Origin: Tepidanaerobacter acetatoxydans Re1
Lineage (GTDB): Bacteria; Bacillota; Thermosediminibacteria; Thermosediminibacterales; Tepidanaerobacteraceae
DNA: 64,000 nucleotides
Assembly: GCF_000328765.2 (NCBI RefSeq)
Contig: NC_019954.2
Span: forward strand, 1,966,516-2,030,515
Direction: 5' to 3'
Part shown: positions 18,134 through 27,365 of the stretch, one piece after another
How the letters are laid out: every line of letters begins with the position of its first letter
How positions within the stretch are numbered: the stretch's first letter is position 1
The notes under the pieces: generated by a model
Database searches by the model: none
Told to the model about the DNA's origin: nothing
What the model saw: only the letters and a program-made list of their open reading frames with translations
Translations under genes and position numbers: made by a program

Positions 18134-18946
18134 TTGTTCAATAAAAAATATTTAGCTTTAATAATTGTTCTGTTGTTAACTCAAGTTTTTTCGAGTTTTG
18201 CTCTGGCGGCAGATAACAGTATTTACTATAACATAGAAAATACGATATTTCCTTCGGGCATTATTTACTCAGATGTATCTTACACAAATGATTATTATTA
18301 TACACAAAAAATCTACAAAGACTTTGACAGCGACGGCATATATGAAGCTGCAGTAATTTCCTATGATACTTTCGGATATCAGCATTTAGAAATTTACAAA
18401 GTCCTAGGTCAGAAAATGATTCGAGTTTTTTCCGGTAAAGGTAATTCGATTCGAGTAAGTAATAATAGTTTTTCAATAACTAATGTGGAATATGACGGCA
18501 GATATTTTTATGAAACTTACACCTATCAGTGGGGTAATGGTAAGTTCTTAAGAACCGGATATGCTAAAACTTACATTAAAGACGGATATATTGACTATGA
18601 AAAACCTATTGAAGAGGAACCCATAAAAATTATAAAAGACGCAAGAGCCCTTGCGGTAAATTCGCTCTTAAGAGCCAGAATGGATGGAAATTATGACCTT
18701 GCAATAAAGTATATATCTAAAACTTATAGCAAGGAAATTAATTCTAAGGACTTAAAGTCGATTATTCCTTACGGCAAAGTAACGGCTGTGGATATTTTTG
18801 AATCAAGCCGAGGAGATTGGGTGGTAGCAGTTATTAAAGACTCTTGGGGCAGGGATAGGGTATTTAAATTTGTTCCCATAGAGGAAAAAGATAAATATGG
18901 CAATTTCAAGGTTGAGCAGATCGTTGAAATACCAAGAGCTAATTAA
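18134..18946 (+). CDS. Secreted protein of unknown function
   Basis: A 270-residue protein with a clear signal peptide (residues 1-26, cleavage after FALA). The mature part is rich in Tyr, Asp and Lys. It includes DFDSDGIYEAAVISYD, a calcium-loop-like stretch of the kind seen in repeat-containing surface proteins, and a second half with PKI-free beta-rich sequence ending EIPRAN. AGGAGG eight bases before a TTG decides the start. It stands alone on the plus strand. I do not recognise a family. Confidence 0.75.
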   Translation: MFNKKYLALIIVLLLTQVFSSFALAADNSIYYNIENTIFPSGIIYSDVSYTNDYYYTQKIYKDFDSDGIYEAAVISYDTFGYQHLEIYKVLGQKMIRVFSGKGNSIRVSNNSFSITNVEYDGRYFYETYTYQWGNGKFLRTGYAKTYIKDGYIDYEKPIEEEPIKIIKDARALAVNSLLRARMDGNYDLAIKYISKTYSKEINSKDLKSIIPYGKVTAVDIFESSRGDWVVAVIKDSWGRDRVFKFVPIEEKDKYGNFKVEQIVEIPRAN

Positions 18947-18966
18947 TAATATTAATTTATAAAAAA

Positions 18967-19023
18967 ATACCTCCAAGTAGATAATCTAATTTTAATTAAT
19001 TAGACTGTCTACTTTGGAAGTAT
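18967..19023 (-). terminator. Long hairpin terminator after the 59-codon gene
   Basis: Arms of about 25 bases (ATACCTCCAAGTAGATAATC and the near complement ending CTTTGGAAGTAT). On the minus strand it is followed by seven T, so it should end transcripts of the small gene at 19145. It could also act on the plus strand behind the secreted-protein gene, but has no U tract there. Confidence 0.6.
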
Positions 19024-19144
19024 CATATCAGTTTTCTAGCGGTTTTTTGACTCAATTTTTAATTTTATAAGTTCCGATTACAGGAACCCCAGTTTAATCT
19101 ATCTTTTATCGGGCAATGGCTTTTAATAAATGCATGTAATTTCC

Positions 19145-19324
19145 TTACATTTTCTTTTCTTTAGGTTTTTTTTGCTGCTCTTTTGAACGCTTGTTTCGCG
19201 TTAGTTCTTCGGATAATTCATAGTCTTCTTGCATATTATCATTTATTGATTCATCTTTAAGCTTTCCCTGTCCTACGATAAGCTTGTTTTTCGTTTTTTC
19301 CCTTTCAATCTTCTTCTTTGCCAT
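19145..19324 (-). CDS. Small, highly charged protein of unknown function
   Basis: A predicted 59-residue protein beginning MAKKKIEREKTKNK and made largely of Lys, Glu, Gln and Asn, without cysteine or hydrophobic segments. AGGAGG lies seven bases before the ATG at 19324; another ATG at 19330 is too close to it. A terminator follows the gene. It is likely disordered. I recognise no family, but start signals and terminator argue that it is a real gene. Confidence 0.5.
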   Translation of the reverse strand: MAKKKIEREKTKNKLIVGQGKLKDESINDNMQEDYELSEELTRNKRSKEQQKKPKEKKM

Positions 19325-19407
19325 GTGCATGCCTCCTTATCCTAAATTTGATACTAATGCTAGTATTTCCATTTTTTTAAAATAAATCCATACTTTAAGC
19401 AAAAAAA

Positions 19408-19447
19408 GAGTGCGCGAAACTATTTTTTAAGTAGTTTTGCGCAACTC
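19408..19447 (-). terminator. Rho-independent terminator of typA
   Basis: Minus-strand hairpin with arms GAGTTGCGCAAAACTA and TAGTTTCGCGCACTC, followed by a run of T. It begins three bases before the typA stop codon. Confidence 0.8.
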
Positions 19448-19449
19448 CT

Positions 19450-21273
19450 TTATTTGTTCCTTCCCTTTATTTTCTGCCTGTCCTGACGTGAGAGTATGGA
19501 TTTTCTCATACGAAGGCTTTTGGGTGTTACTTCAAGCAGTTCATCATCCTGAATAAATTCAAGGCACTTTTCTAAAGTCATTTCCTTCGGAGGAGTTAAT
19601 CTCAGGGTTTCTTCGGCTGTTGATGAGCGCAAGTTAGTAATATGTTTTTTCTTACAAACATTAATGTCCAAATCTTCCGGCCTAGAATTTTCACCTACTA
19701 TCATACCTTCATATACCTTTACCTGAGGACCAATGAACAATGTTCCTCTTTCCTGAGCATTGTAAAGACCGTAGGTATTGCTCTCTCCTGTTTCAAACGC
19801 AACCAGTGACCCTCTATTTCTAGTAGGTATATCACCCTTGAACGGAGCAAAACCTGCAAAAACCGCATTTATAATTCCTTCTCCCTTCGTATCGGTGATA
19901 AATTCAGAACGATATCCTAATAATCCGCGGGTAGGAATTTCAAATTCCAATCTTATGGAGTTCCCCCCAAGGTTCTCCATACTGACCAATTGACCATGAC
20001 GCATACCCATTTTTTCCATGACAGTACCTAGGTAGACCTCTGGAATATCTATAACTACCGATTCAACTGGTTCCATTTTCTTTCCATTTATTTCCTTTAT
20101 AATAACCATGGGTTTTGAAACCTGAAACTCAAAGCCTTCCCGCCGCATGGTTTCTATCAGAACCGAAAGGTGCAATTCGCCGCGCCCTGAAACCTTAAAT
20201 TTATCCGGGCTGTCAGTTTCTTCTATTCTTAAGCTCACATTACTTTTAGCCTCTTTAAGTAATCTGTCTCTTAGATGTCTTGAAGTAATATATTCTCCTT
20301 CCTGGCCTGCAAACGGGCTGTCGTTTACACTGAAAATCATCGACAGTGTTGGCTCATCAATACTGACATAAGGCACGGCTTCCGGATTATCTACATCTGC
20401 GATAGTTTCTCCAATCTCAATATCCTCGATACCTGTAACCGCTACTATATCTCCGACACTAGCCGAAACTGCGGTTTCTCTTTTCAAGCCATCAAATTCG
20501 AAAAGATTGCTTACCTTGACCTTTGAAATTGAGCCGTCTTTTTTACATAATGCGTACTCATCACCGGCCTTAATAGTCCCTCTGAACACTCTGCCTATAG
20601 CAACCCTGCCCACATAGTCGTCATAATCTAATGTAGTGATTAATACCTGTACCGGTGCTTGACTATCGCCGACGGGAGCAGGTATATAATTTACAATAGT
20701 ATCAAATAAAGGCTTTAAATCATTGGACTCATCTTTAAGATTTATTTTGGCAAAGCCTTCTCTGGCAGATGCATAGACTACCGGAAATTCTATTTGAGAA
20801 TCATCGGCCCCTAAATCAATAAAAAGCTCAAGGATTTCATCAAGTACTTGGTCAATTCGTGCATCCTGCCTGTCAACTTTGTTGATTACTACAATAGCAG
20901 GTAAGTTTAATGCCAATGCCTTTTTTAAGACAAAGCGTGTTTGCGGCATAGGTCCTTCAAAAGCATCAACTAACAAAAGCACCCCGTCCACCATCTTCAA
21001 TACCCGTTCAACCTCGCCGCCAAAATCCGCATGGCCGGGAGTATCGATAATGTTTATCTTTATCCCATTATAAGTCACAGCCGTATTCTTTGCCAGAATA
21101 GTTATACCGCGCTCACGCTCCAAATCATTTGAATCCATTACACGGTCTTCAACCTTCTGATTCTGCCGGAATATACCGCTTTGCCTGAGCATACCGTCCA
21201 CCAGCGTTGTTTTGCCGTGATCTACATGGGCTATTATGGCTATATTCCTGATATTATCTCTCTTGGTAATCAT
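19450..21273 (-). CDS. typA: Ribosome-associated GTPase TypA/BipA
   Basis: A translational GTPase of 607 residues that binds the ribosome at the elongation-factor site and helps late 50S assembly, chiefly under stress. The G motifs are [10 protein letters not shown], the switch [25 protein letters not shown] and NKVDR. These are followed by domain II, an EF-G-like domain III ([18 protein letters not shown]) and the TypA-specific C-terminal domain. The family size is normal. It stands as a single gene with its own terminator. Confidence 0.96.
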   Translation of the reverse strand: MITKRDNIRNIAIIAHVDHGKTTLVDGMLRQSGIFRQNQKVEDRVMDSNDLERERGITILAKNTAVTYNGIKINIIDTPGHADFGGEVERVLKMVDGVLLLVDAFEGPMPQTRFVLKKALALNLPAIVVINKVDRQDARIDQVLDEILELFIDLGADDSQIEFPVVYASAREGFAKINLKDESNDLKPLFDTIVNYIPAPVGDSQAPVQVLITTLDYDDYVGRVAIGRVFRGTIKAGDEYALCKKDGSISKVKVSNLFEFDGLKRETAVSASVGDIVAVTGIEDIEIGETIADVDNPEAVPYVSIDEPTLSMIFSVNDSPFAGQEGEYITSRHLRDRLLKEAKSNVSLRIEETDSPDKFKVSGRGELHLSVLIETMRREGFEFQVSKPMVIIKEINGKKMEPVESVVIDIPEVYLGTVMEKMGMRHGQLVSMENLGGNSIRLEFEIPTRGLLGYRSEFITDTKGEGIINAVFAGFAPFKGDIPTRNRGSLVAFETGESNTYGLYNAQERGTLFIGPQVKVYEGMIVGENSRPEDLDINVCKKKHITNLRSSTAEETLRLTPPKEMTLEKCLEFIQDDELLEVTPKSLRMRKSILSRQDRQKIKGRNK

Positions 21274-21298
21274 TATTTATTGCATCTCCCCTAATAAT

Positions 21299-22195
21299 TT
21301 AAGCATAAAAATACATCTTCCCATCTATTATATCCATATTTATAGACTGTTTTTCGAGAAGGAAGGTTAAAAAAGCACCAACTGAAGATATGGTTATAAA
21401 ATATTGTGATGTATTCATCGGTATATCATACTTTTTTATTATAAGTTCTGTCAAGTCTTCCCTCGTTAATGGCTGAGTCAAGAAATCCGCTATAATCTCA
21501 AGATTTTCCTTCACATTGTCAATATTCTTTTGAATAAGCGATTTTGGTTTCTCGGGAGGCTCGTCACAGTGCGAAAGTATATAGTAATCATAATCAGTTC
21601 CAAGTAAATATTCCAATGTTTCTAAATGAGCACCAACATCAAATAAAAATGGAAACGGATATTTTTCTATTTTATCCTCACTGAAAAACGCATCTCCACA
21701 GAAAAGTACATTGTCTTCGGTTGCCACTCCTATCTGACCAAAGCTGTGGCCTTCCAACGGCAGTATCTCAAACCTTTTATCTCCCAAATTAATATGGTCT
21801 TCAGTTATCTCGATATCAACGATCGTATCACGTGCTTTTAAAACTCGAGTAGAAAGTCCCGGCATCGGAGATGCCCCGTATAAAACAATTCCCTCCAAAA
21901 TACTGTTTTCCATGAAAATTTTTTCTTTATGTGATGCTGCTGCAAGAGAAGCGGGTTGGTTTTCTTTTATAAAATTATTTGCCCCAAAATGGTCCGGATG
22001 AGCATGTGTATTTACTATATATTTTACTTTCAGGCCGTTATCTTCTAATACTTCTAAAATTTTTCTGCCCGTTGTATTATCCAAACCTGTATCAACTAAA
22101 GTACACAAACCGTTTCTATATCGATATACCCCCACATTTGTAGCACCTGGAATGTAGTAGGTGCGTCCCCTGAGTTTAATTAATTCCATATTCAT
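21299..22195 (-). CDS. Metallo-beta-lactamase fold hydrolase
   Basis: A 298-residue protein with the two-metal motif HAHPDHFG near residue 60, an upstream LVDTGLDN, a later GHSFGQIGV and the aspartate in LFCGDAFF. These fit the MBL superfamily of hydrolases such as glyoxalase II-like enzymes. The C-terminal 80 residues appear helical and may recognise the substrate. The substrate is unknown and the neighbours give no hint. Confidence 0.85.
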   Translation of the reverse strand: MNMELIKLRGRTYYIPGATNVGVYRYRNGLCTLVDTGLDNTTGRKILEVLEDNGLKVKYIVNTHAHPDHFGANNFIKENQPASLAAASHKEKIFMENSILEGIVLYGASPMPGLSTRVLKARDTIVDIEITEDHINLGDKRFEILPLEGHSFGQIGVATEDNVLFCGDAFFSEDKIEKYPFPFLFDVGAHLETLEYLLGTDYDYYILSHCDEPPEKPKSLIQKNIDNVKENLEIIADFLTQPLTREDLTELIIKKYDIPMNTSQYFITISSVGAFLTFLLEKQSINMDIIDGKMYFYA

Positions 22196-22321
22196 ATTAC
22201 TGCCTCCGATACAACAATAAACATTTAACTTGAACTACTATTCTATTATACATTTATACATTTATTCGTGCAAGAAAATCAAACAATGCTTATCAATGCC
22301 ATATAGTAATTACATGCAGAA

Positions 22322-22348
22322 ACAGGATAGTAAAGCATACTATCCTGT
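22322..22348. terminator. Hairpin terminator downstream of the 98-residue gene
   Basis: ACAGGATAGTA (22322-22332) and TACTATCCTGT (22338-22348), perfect arms with a 5-base loop. A T run follows on the plus strand; on the gene strand the run is only TTT. Confidence 0.55.
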
Positions 22349-22380
22349 TTTTTATAGACTAAGATTTATGTTTGATTCTA

Positions 22381-22677
22381 CTAGCCTACCAATTCTTCAT
22401 ATTTCTTTTTCCAGTAATCGTACCTGCCTCTCATTTCTTTAACGATTTTTATGTCAGCATCAGTGTAAAATCCTTCTTGAATGCGACCTTCATCGGCTTT
22501 AATCCCTTCTTCATAAGTATCAAGGGCTTTTTTAAACAGTTCTCTGGCAAAGGTCATACGCTCAACTTCATGAGGCCATTTTGAATCTTTATAATCTCTT
22601 ATAAACACCTTTAAGATATTAAAAAGCATTTCACCATCAGTGTAAAGATTAATATTAAATTCGAGATTTTTAGACAT
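22381..22677 (-). CDS. Hypothetical helical protein
   Basis: A predicted 98-residue protein, acidic and strongly helical, containing FARELFKKALDTYEEGIKAD and ending RYDYWKKKYEELVG. No signal peptide, membrane segment or metal motif is visible and I recognise no family. The ATG at 22677 with GAGGGGG upstream is preferred to the longer open frame. It follows the Ca2+-ATPase gene on the same strand with a short gap, and a hairpin lies behind it. Confidence 0.6.
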   Translation of the reverse strand: MSKNLEFNINLYTDGEMLFNILKVFIRDYKDSKWPHEVERMTFARELFKKALDTYEEGIKADEGRIQEGFYTDADIKIVKEMRGRYDYWKKKYEELVG

Positions 22678-22759
22678 TTTACAACCCCCTCGGCCAACGT
22701 TTTGCTTATATAATTCCACAAAAAGCTGCAAACTCCTTCCTGGTTTCTAATAGCAATAT

Positions 22760-25402
22760 TTAAATTACTGCTCCCAAACCGGCCAATCCTAAAACCAAAA
22801 AGAGTATATTTTTTTCAAGTGCCACCGTTTGAAATATGGGCTGAAAAAAAGGAATGTATATTACTGCAAAAAGCATCCCTGCAGATAATATTGTTGATAA
22901 TGTCAAGTAAATATTGCTAAAGGGGTTATACCAATAAGTATCGGCTTTTTCACTTCTACATTCAAACACAAATAAGAGTTGGGACATAACCAAGGTAGCA
23001 AAAGCAGCCGTTCTAGCCATCTGAAGATTACTTTGACTATATATATTAGTAATGATAAACGCCGCTACTGTAGCAAGACTTATAATGATACCTCTGTATA
23101 TTATTTTTTTGCCAAGACCTTGAGAAAAAATATTCTCGTTTTTTCCTCGAGGCTTACGGTTCATTACATCCTTTTCCGGCGGGTCTATACCAAGAGCCAT
23201 GGCAGGGAGTCCATCTGTTACAAGATTTACCCATAGTATTTGTATAGGCAGCAGCGGCAGCGGTAATCCAAGTATTGATATCCATACCATGGTGAGTATC
23301 TCTCCCACATTGCAGGAAAGAAGATACCTTATAAATTTTCGTATATTTTCATATATTACTCTGCCCTCTTCTACTGCTGCCACAATACTTGCAAAATTAT
23401 CATCCATTAATATCATGGCAGAGGCTTCTTTTGTAACATCAGTGCCGTTTATACCCATAGAGATTCCAATATCGGCTTCTTTTACAGCCGGAGCATCATT
23501 GACACCATCTCCGGTCATTGCAACTATATTCCCTTTCTTTTTTAAGGCTTTGACGATTCTAAGTTTATGGTGAGGTGTAACTCGAGCAAAAACCGCTATG
23601 TCATCAATTTGCTTTATAAGTTCATTTTCACTCATGTTGTCAATTTCTTGCCCGGTTATAATTTTGCTGTCTTTTGTTAACATGCCTAATTCTCGGGCTA
23701 TCGCCCAAGCCGTAGATTTATGGTCTCCGGTTATCATCACGGGCCGGATTCCTGATGAAAAACACTTTTGTACTGCTGAAACAGCCTCCGGTCTGGGCGG
23801 GTCAATAATACCCATCAACCCTAAAAATGTAAGACCCTTTTCAGGGTTTAAATCTTGCAAATTATTTATAGAAAGCTTTTTATAAGCAAAAGCCAACACT
23901 CTTAAGGCTTCGCGCCCCATATCTTCATTAGCGGTTAAAATGTCCTTTTCATCTCTTTTGGTGATGCAGCGAATTCCATCTTTGTCTTCTATATTTTTAC
24001 AAAGAGATACAACTATATCTGGTGCACCTTTTGTAAAAAGAAAGATTTCACCCTTTTGGGATTTGGCTATTACCGACATGCGTTTTCTGTCTGAATCAAA
24101 AGGAATCTCTTTAATTCTTACATACTTTTGGTCTATATAATCCTTCTCAATTTTAGCCTTCAAACCCGCTACCAAAATTGCAACTTCCGTAGGATCACCA
24201 TAAGGCACAAGTTCTTCATCACCGCTAAAGGCAGAAAATATATTTTTGCTTTTTTCTCTGTTGATTCTTGCATTATTACAGGATACGCCTATTTCTAAAA
24301 TTTTTTTTACTTCTTTAGGCAAACTCTTTAAAAGTTTACCTTCAAGAGTCACAAATTCACCTTCATTTGTGTATCCTGTGCCTGTAACCATAATCGTTTC
24401 TTTGGCAATATACATCTTTCTTACATTCATTCGGTTTTCCGTTAATGTCCCTGTCTTATCACTGCATATCACCGTGGCACAGCCTAATGTTTCAACTGCA
24501 GAAAGCCGCCTTATGATTACCTTTTTTTGTATCATTCTCTGAACCCCAAGGGTTAAAACCACCGTTACAATAGCAGGTAGTCCTTCAGGTATGGCCGCAA
24601 CTGCCAGACTTACCCCAAAAAGAAACATGTCATATATTTCTTCACCTCGAATAACCCCCAATAGTGCAACTATTGCACATATAGCCAAACAGAGGGTTAT
24701 CAACTGCTTTCCTAAAAGATCTAATCTTTTTTGAAGAGGAGTTTGCTCATCTTCTATGTCCCCCATCATACCGGCAATTTTACCCATCTGTGTATCCATG
24801 CCTATTTTTTCCACTATCATCTTACCTCGGCCGGTCACAACCAAAGTTCCCATAAAAACATAATTTTTTCTATGTATTTTGATTTGAGATTCATTCTCTG
24901 TTCCTGCCATTTTCTCAACGGGTACAGATTCCCCTGTCAAAAGAGATTCGTCGATTTTTAAATTTTCCGATACCAATATATTGCCATCTGCCGGTACCCG
25001 ATCACCGCCTTCCAGAAGAACAATATCGCCGGGAACGACATCGCAAGCAGGTATTGTAAGTATTCTGCCATCTCTTATAACTTTTGCCGTAGGTGCTGCC
25101 AATTTATGCAACGCTTGAAGTGACTTTTCAGTCCTGTATTCTTGAACAAAACCTAGTATGCCGTTTAGTATCACTATGGCTGAAATAGTTAAAGCATCCG
25201 CAATTTCTCCAAGATAAGCCGAAATTAAGGACGCACACAATAAAACAAGAATCATAAAATCTTTAAACTGATTTATGAAAATTGTCATTGCCGAAACACC
25301 GCTGACTTGTTCCAACCTGTTTTCCCCAAAAAGCTTCTTTTTAAGCGGTATTTCTCTACTGGACAGTCCTTTATAGGGATCTGTTTGGTACATACTCATC
25401 AT
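22760..25402 (-). CDS. Calcium-transporting P-type ATPase
   Basis: A P-type (P2A) cation pump of 880 residues that most likely exports Ca2+ from the cell. Visible landmarks are TGES (156-159), PEGL in membrane helix 4 (272-275), the phosphorylation motif DKTGTLT with Asp315, and the hinge GDGVNDAPAVKEADIG. Helix 6 shows NLVTDG, with the Asn and Asp that bind calcium in SERCA/PMR1-type pumps. About ten helices are predicted. Three possible ATG starts lie within four codons of each other; GGAGGG is just upstream. No calcium regulator is nearby. Confidence 0.92.
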   Translation of the reverse strand: MMSMYQTDPYKGLSSREIPLKKKLFGENRLEQVSGVSAMTIFINQFKDFMILVLLCASLISAYLGEIADALTISAIVILNGILGFVQEYRTEKSLQALHKLAAPTAKVIRDGRILTIPACDVVPGDIVLLEGGDRVPADGNILVSENLKIDESLLTGESVPVEKMAGTENESQIKIHRKNYVFMGTLVVTGRGKMIVEKIGMDTQMGKIAGMMGDIEDEQTPLQKRLDLLGKQLITLCLAICAIVALLGVIRGEEIYDMFLFGVSLAVAAIPEGLPAIVTVVLTLGVQRMIQKKVIIRRLSAVETLGCATVICSDKTGTLTENRMNVRKMYIAKETIMVTGTGYTNEGEFVTLEGKLLKSLPKEVKKILEIGVSCNNARINREKSKNIFSAFSGDEELVPYGDPTEVAILVAGLKAKIEKDYIDQKYVRIKEIPFDSDRKRMSVIAKSQKGEIFLFTKGAPDIVVSLCKNIEDKDGIRCITKRDEKDILTANEDMGREALRVLAFAYKKLSINNLQDLNPEKGLTFLGLMGIIDPPRPEAVSAVQKCFSSGIRPVMITGDHKSTAWAIARELGMLTKDSKIITGQEIDNMSENELIKQIDDIAVFARVTPHHKLRIVKALKKKGNIVAMTGDGVNDAPAVKEADIGISMGINGTDVTKEASAMILMDDNFASIVAAVEEGRVIYENIRKFIRYLLSCNVGEILTMVWISILGLPLPLLPIQILWVNLVTDGLPAMALGIDPPEKDVMNRKPRGKNENIFSQGLGKKIIYRGIIISLATVAAFIITNIYSQSNLQMARTAAFATLVMSQLLFVFECRSEKADTYWYNPFSNIYLTLSTILSAGMLFAVIYIPFFQPIFQTVALEKNILFLVLGLAGLGAVI

Positions 25403-25469
25403 ATTCCCTCCACCAAGGTGCTTACATTTAAAAACATATGTTATAGGAAAAGGGAATATGTCTTAAAAT

Positions 25470-25490
25470 AAAAAAAGCAGCAAAGCTGCA
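25470..25490 (-). terminator. Rho-independent terminator of pcrB
   Basis: Minus-strand GCAGC-TTT-GCTGC followed by TTTTTTTATTTT, about 10 bases after the pcrB stop. Confidence 0.75.
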
Positions 25491-25499
25491 TATCCATTC

Positions 25500-26189
25500 T
25501 TATCTGGTGGCTTTTACGGTATCTTTTAAGTTTTTAATAGATTCTGTGTAAATCATGTTTCCAACTATAATAGTATCTGCCACCTTACTCATTGTTTCTG
25601 CCTTTTGAGCATTATCAATTCCTCCGCCGTAAAAAACTTTAGCTTTAGTTAAACCGCTTTTAATTTGCGATACCAATTCCGGCTCTCCAAATGTTCCGCT
25701 GTATTCCAAATAAATCAAGGGAAGCGAAAAAAGATTCTCACCACAGCGAGCATATGCTAAAATATCTTGTTCACTTAAAGGATGGCGGGCCTCGGTCAGT
25801 TTAAAAGCCGCACATTCAGGATTTAATATTATGTAACCCTCAGGTAAAACCTCATCCCACTCCATAAGGTCTCCTGCCAGCTTTACCGCTTCTTTATGTG
25901 CACCTATAATCCATTTAGGATCACCGGCATTTAAAACAACGGGAATTAAATAACCATCAAATCCAAATGTTATAGACCCTATTGTAGAGACTTCCAAAAT
26001 TTTAGGCAGCTTATAAGGCTTTAAAAGTTTAAAAAGTTTTAGCACCTTTTCCCGGGTAATATTTTGCGTGCCACCTACTATGATTGCATCAGTGCCACTT
26101 GCTATAACCTGCTCTATTAGCCATTCATCCGCAGGCTTATCCGGGTCAAGTTTAACTACATGCCGCCAGTTTTTCCACTCCGGGAACAT
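25500..26189 (-). CDS. pcrB: Heptaprenylglyceryl phosphate synthase (PcrB)
   Basis: PcrB joins a long polyprenyl group to sn-glycerol-1-phosphate, giving an archaeal-type ether lipid that is found in many Firmicutes. The 229-residue TIM-barrel shows HVVKLDPDKP, DAIIVGGTQNIT, YLEYSGTFG and VFYGGGIDNAQKAE, the last being the phosphate-binding end. Length and motifs are normal for the bacterial enzyme. GGAGGG seven bases before the ATG supports the start. Chain-length preference cannot be read safely from sequence. Confidence 0.9.
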   Translation of the reverse strand: MFPEWKNWRHVVKLDPDKPADEWLIEQVIASGTDAIIVGGTQNITREKVLKLFKLLKPYKLPKILEVSTIGSITFGFDGYLIPVVLNAGDPKWIIGAHKEAVKLAGDLMEWDEVLPEGYIILNPECAAFKLTEARHPLSEQDILAYARCGENLFSLPLIYLEYSGTFGEPELVSQIKSGLTKAKVFYGGGIDNAQKAETMSKVADTIIVGNMIYTESIKNLKDTVKATR

Positions 26190-26263
26190 CTGCTGACCCT
26201 CCCCTTTTACTTATTATTTACAGCTATAACTATTCAGATGTCTGTAATTTTGCTATATATTGC

Positions 26264-26333
26264 TGTCATTCTAAGCGCTGCGAAGGATCTTATTTAATCC
26301 TTACAAAGATCCTTCACTGCGTTCAGGATGACA
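26264..26333. repeat. MITE-like 70-base inverted repeat
   Basis: Arms TGTCATTCTAAGCGCTGCGA (start of 26264-26291) and its near complement ending GTTCAGGATGACA (26306-26333) agree at 23 of 28 positions. Elements of the TGTCATTCTGAGCGAAGCGA type are scattered through many bacterial genomes. The rest of the 325-base spacer (26190-26514) holds nothing I recognise. Confidence 0.7.
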
Positions 26334-26514
26334 AGTCGTTTCCAATCTCCGAATAGTAACTACAGCCTACAAAGCTGTCATCAGGAAGATTTTTTTAATA
26401 TCTAAAGTTCTGTATTATGTATTATATTATAAGAAAGCATAATAGCACTGCTATCAATTGCATTTTTAGAAAATATTTTTTATATTATGATTTTATAGAA
26501 ATATAATCCAAAAT

Positions 26515-27321
26515 TTAACCGCTTGCCAAGCTTGAAATCCTTTTAAATCCCTTTGATAAAAACTCATTCGGTCCGGCACTTATCTCTTCTTCAGTCGGAC
26601 ACACTTCTAAAGTTAGATTTCCTGAGTAACTGTCTTTTGGAAATGATTCTAAAAACTTATTCCAGTCAATAATTCCATTTCCAGGAAGCCAGTGCCTGTC
26701 CTTTTGACCGTCATTATCAGAAATATGCAAGGCTATCAATCTGTGGCCAAAATCCTCTAACAAGGCTTCCTCGCCATTTAATCTTGCATGGGAACTGTCG
26801 TAGCAAAGACCTAAATAATCCGATTGTATTTCAGATAATACAAAGGGGATACCACCGTTTAGTTTTGTATTTTCCAGCGCAATTTTTATTTTATATTCTT
26901 CGGCTTTTTTTGTAAGGTATGATATACTTTCAATGCCATACTTATTCAGTTTAGGAATTTCATTTTCCATGATATGCATTACCATAATTGGAATATCATA
27001 TTTTGCACAATCTTCCAGCCAAATCATATGCTCTCTTAAAATCTTTTTGCGAACCGGCAAGTTTTCACTCCACAAGTCACTGGAATTAGTAAATGGAGCA
27101 TGGATATTTTCCAATATTAACCCGGATTCCTTTACCATTTTGGGCATTTCATCTTTTGAGATGTTTGGGTATCCCTGCTCATCTTCCCACCAAAGCGAAG
27201 TCGCATCAAAACAGGCACCTTTAATAAGCTTAAGCCTTGCCGGTAGTGGCATTACAAATCCAAACCATGAAAATATTCCTAATTTTACCTTTGCCGCATC
27301 TTCATATTTTTTATTTTCCAT
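26515..27321 (-). CDS. Sugar phosphate isomerase/epimerase-like TIM barrel
   Basis: A 268-residue protein of the xylose-isomerase-like / AP-endonuclease-2 fold. Metal-ligand segments are visible as MVMHIMENE, ALENTKLNGG, LCYDSSHARLNG and ALHISDNDGQKDRHWLPGNG. The fold covers isomerases, epimerases and dehydratases, so no substrate is claimed. The ATG at 27321 is preceded by GGAGGT; the open frame upstream has seven more codons but no site. It follows the PLP-enzyme gene on the same strand after a gap of 44 bases, so the two may be co-transcribed. Confidence 0.8.
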   Translation of the reverse strand: MENKKYEDAAKVKLGIFSWFGFVMPLPARLKLIKGACFDATSLWWEDEQGYPNISKDEMPKMVKESGLILENIHAPFTNSSDLWSENLPVRKKILREHMIWLEDCAKYDIPIMVMHIMENEIPKLNKYGIESISYLTKKAEEYKIKIALENTKLNGGIPFVLSEIQSDYLGLCYDSSHARLNGEEALLEDFGHRLIALHISDNDGQKDRHWLPGNGIIDWNKFLESFPKDSYSGNLTLEVCPTEEEISAGPNEFLSKGFKRISSLASG

Positions 27322-27365
27322 AAATCCATAGACCTCCGGCAAAATAACATATTTTTTTAAGTTCT

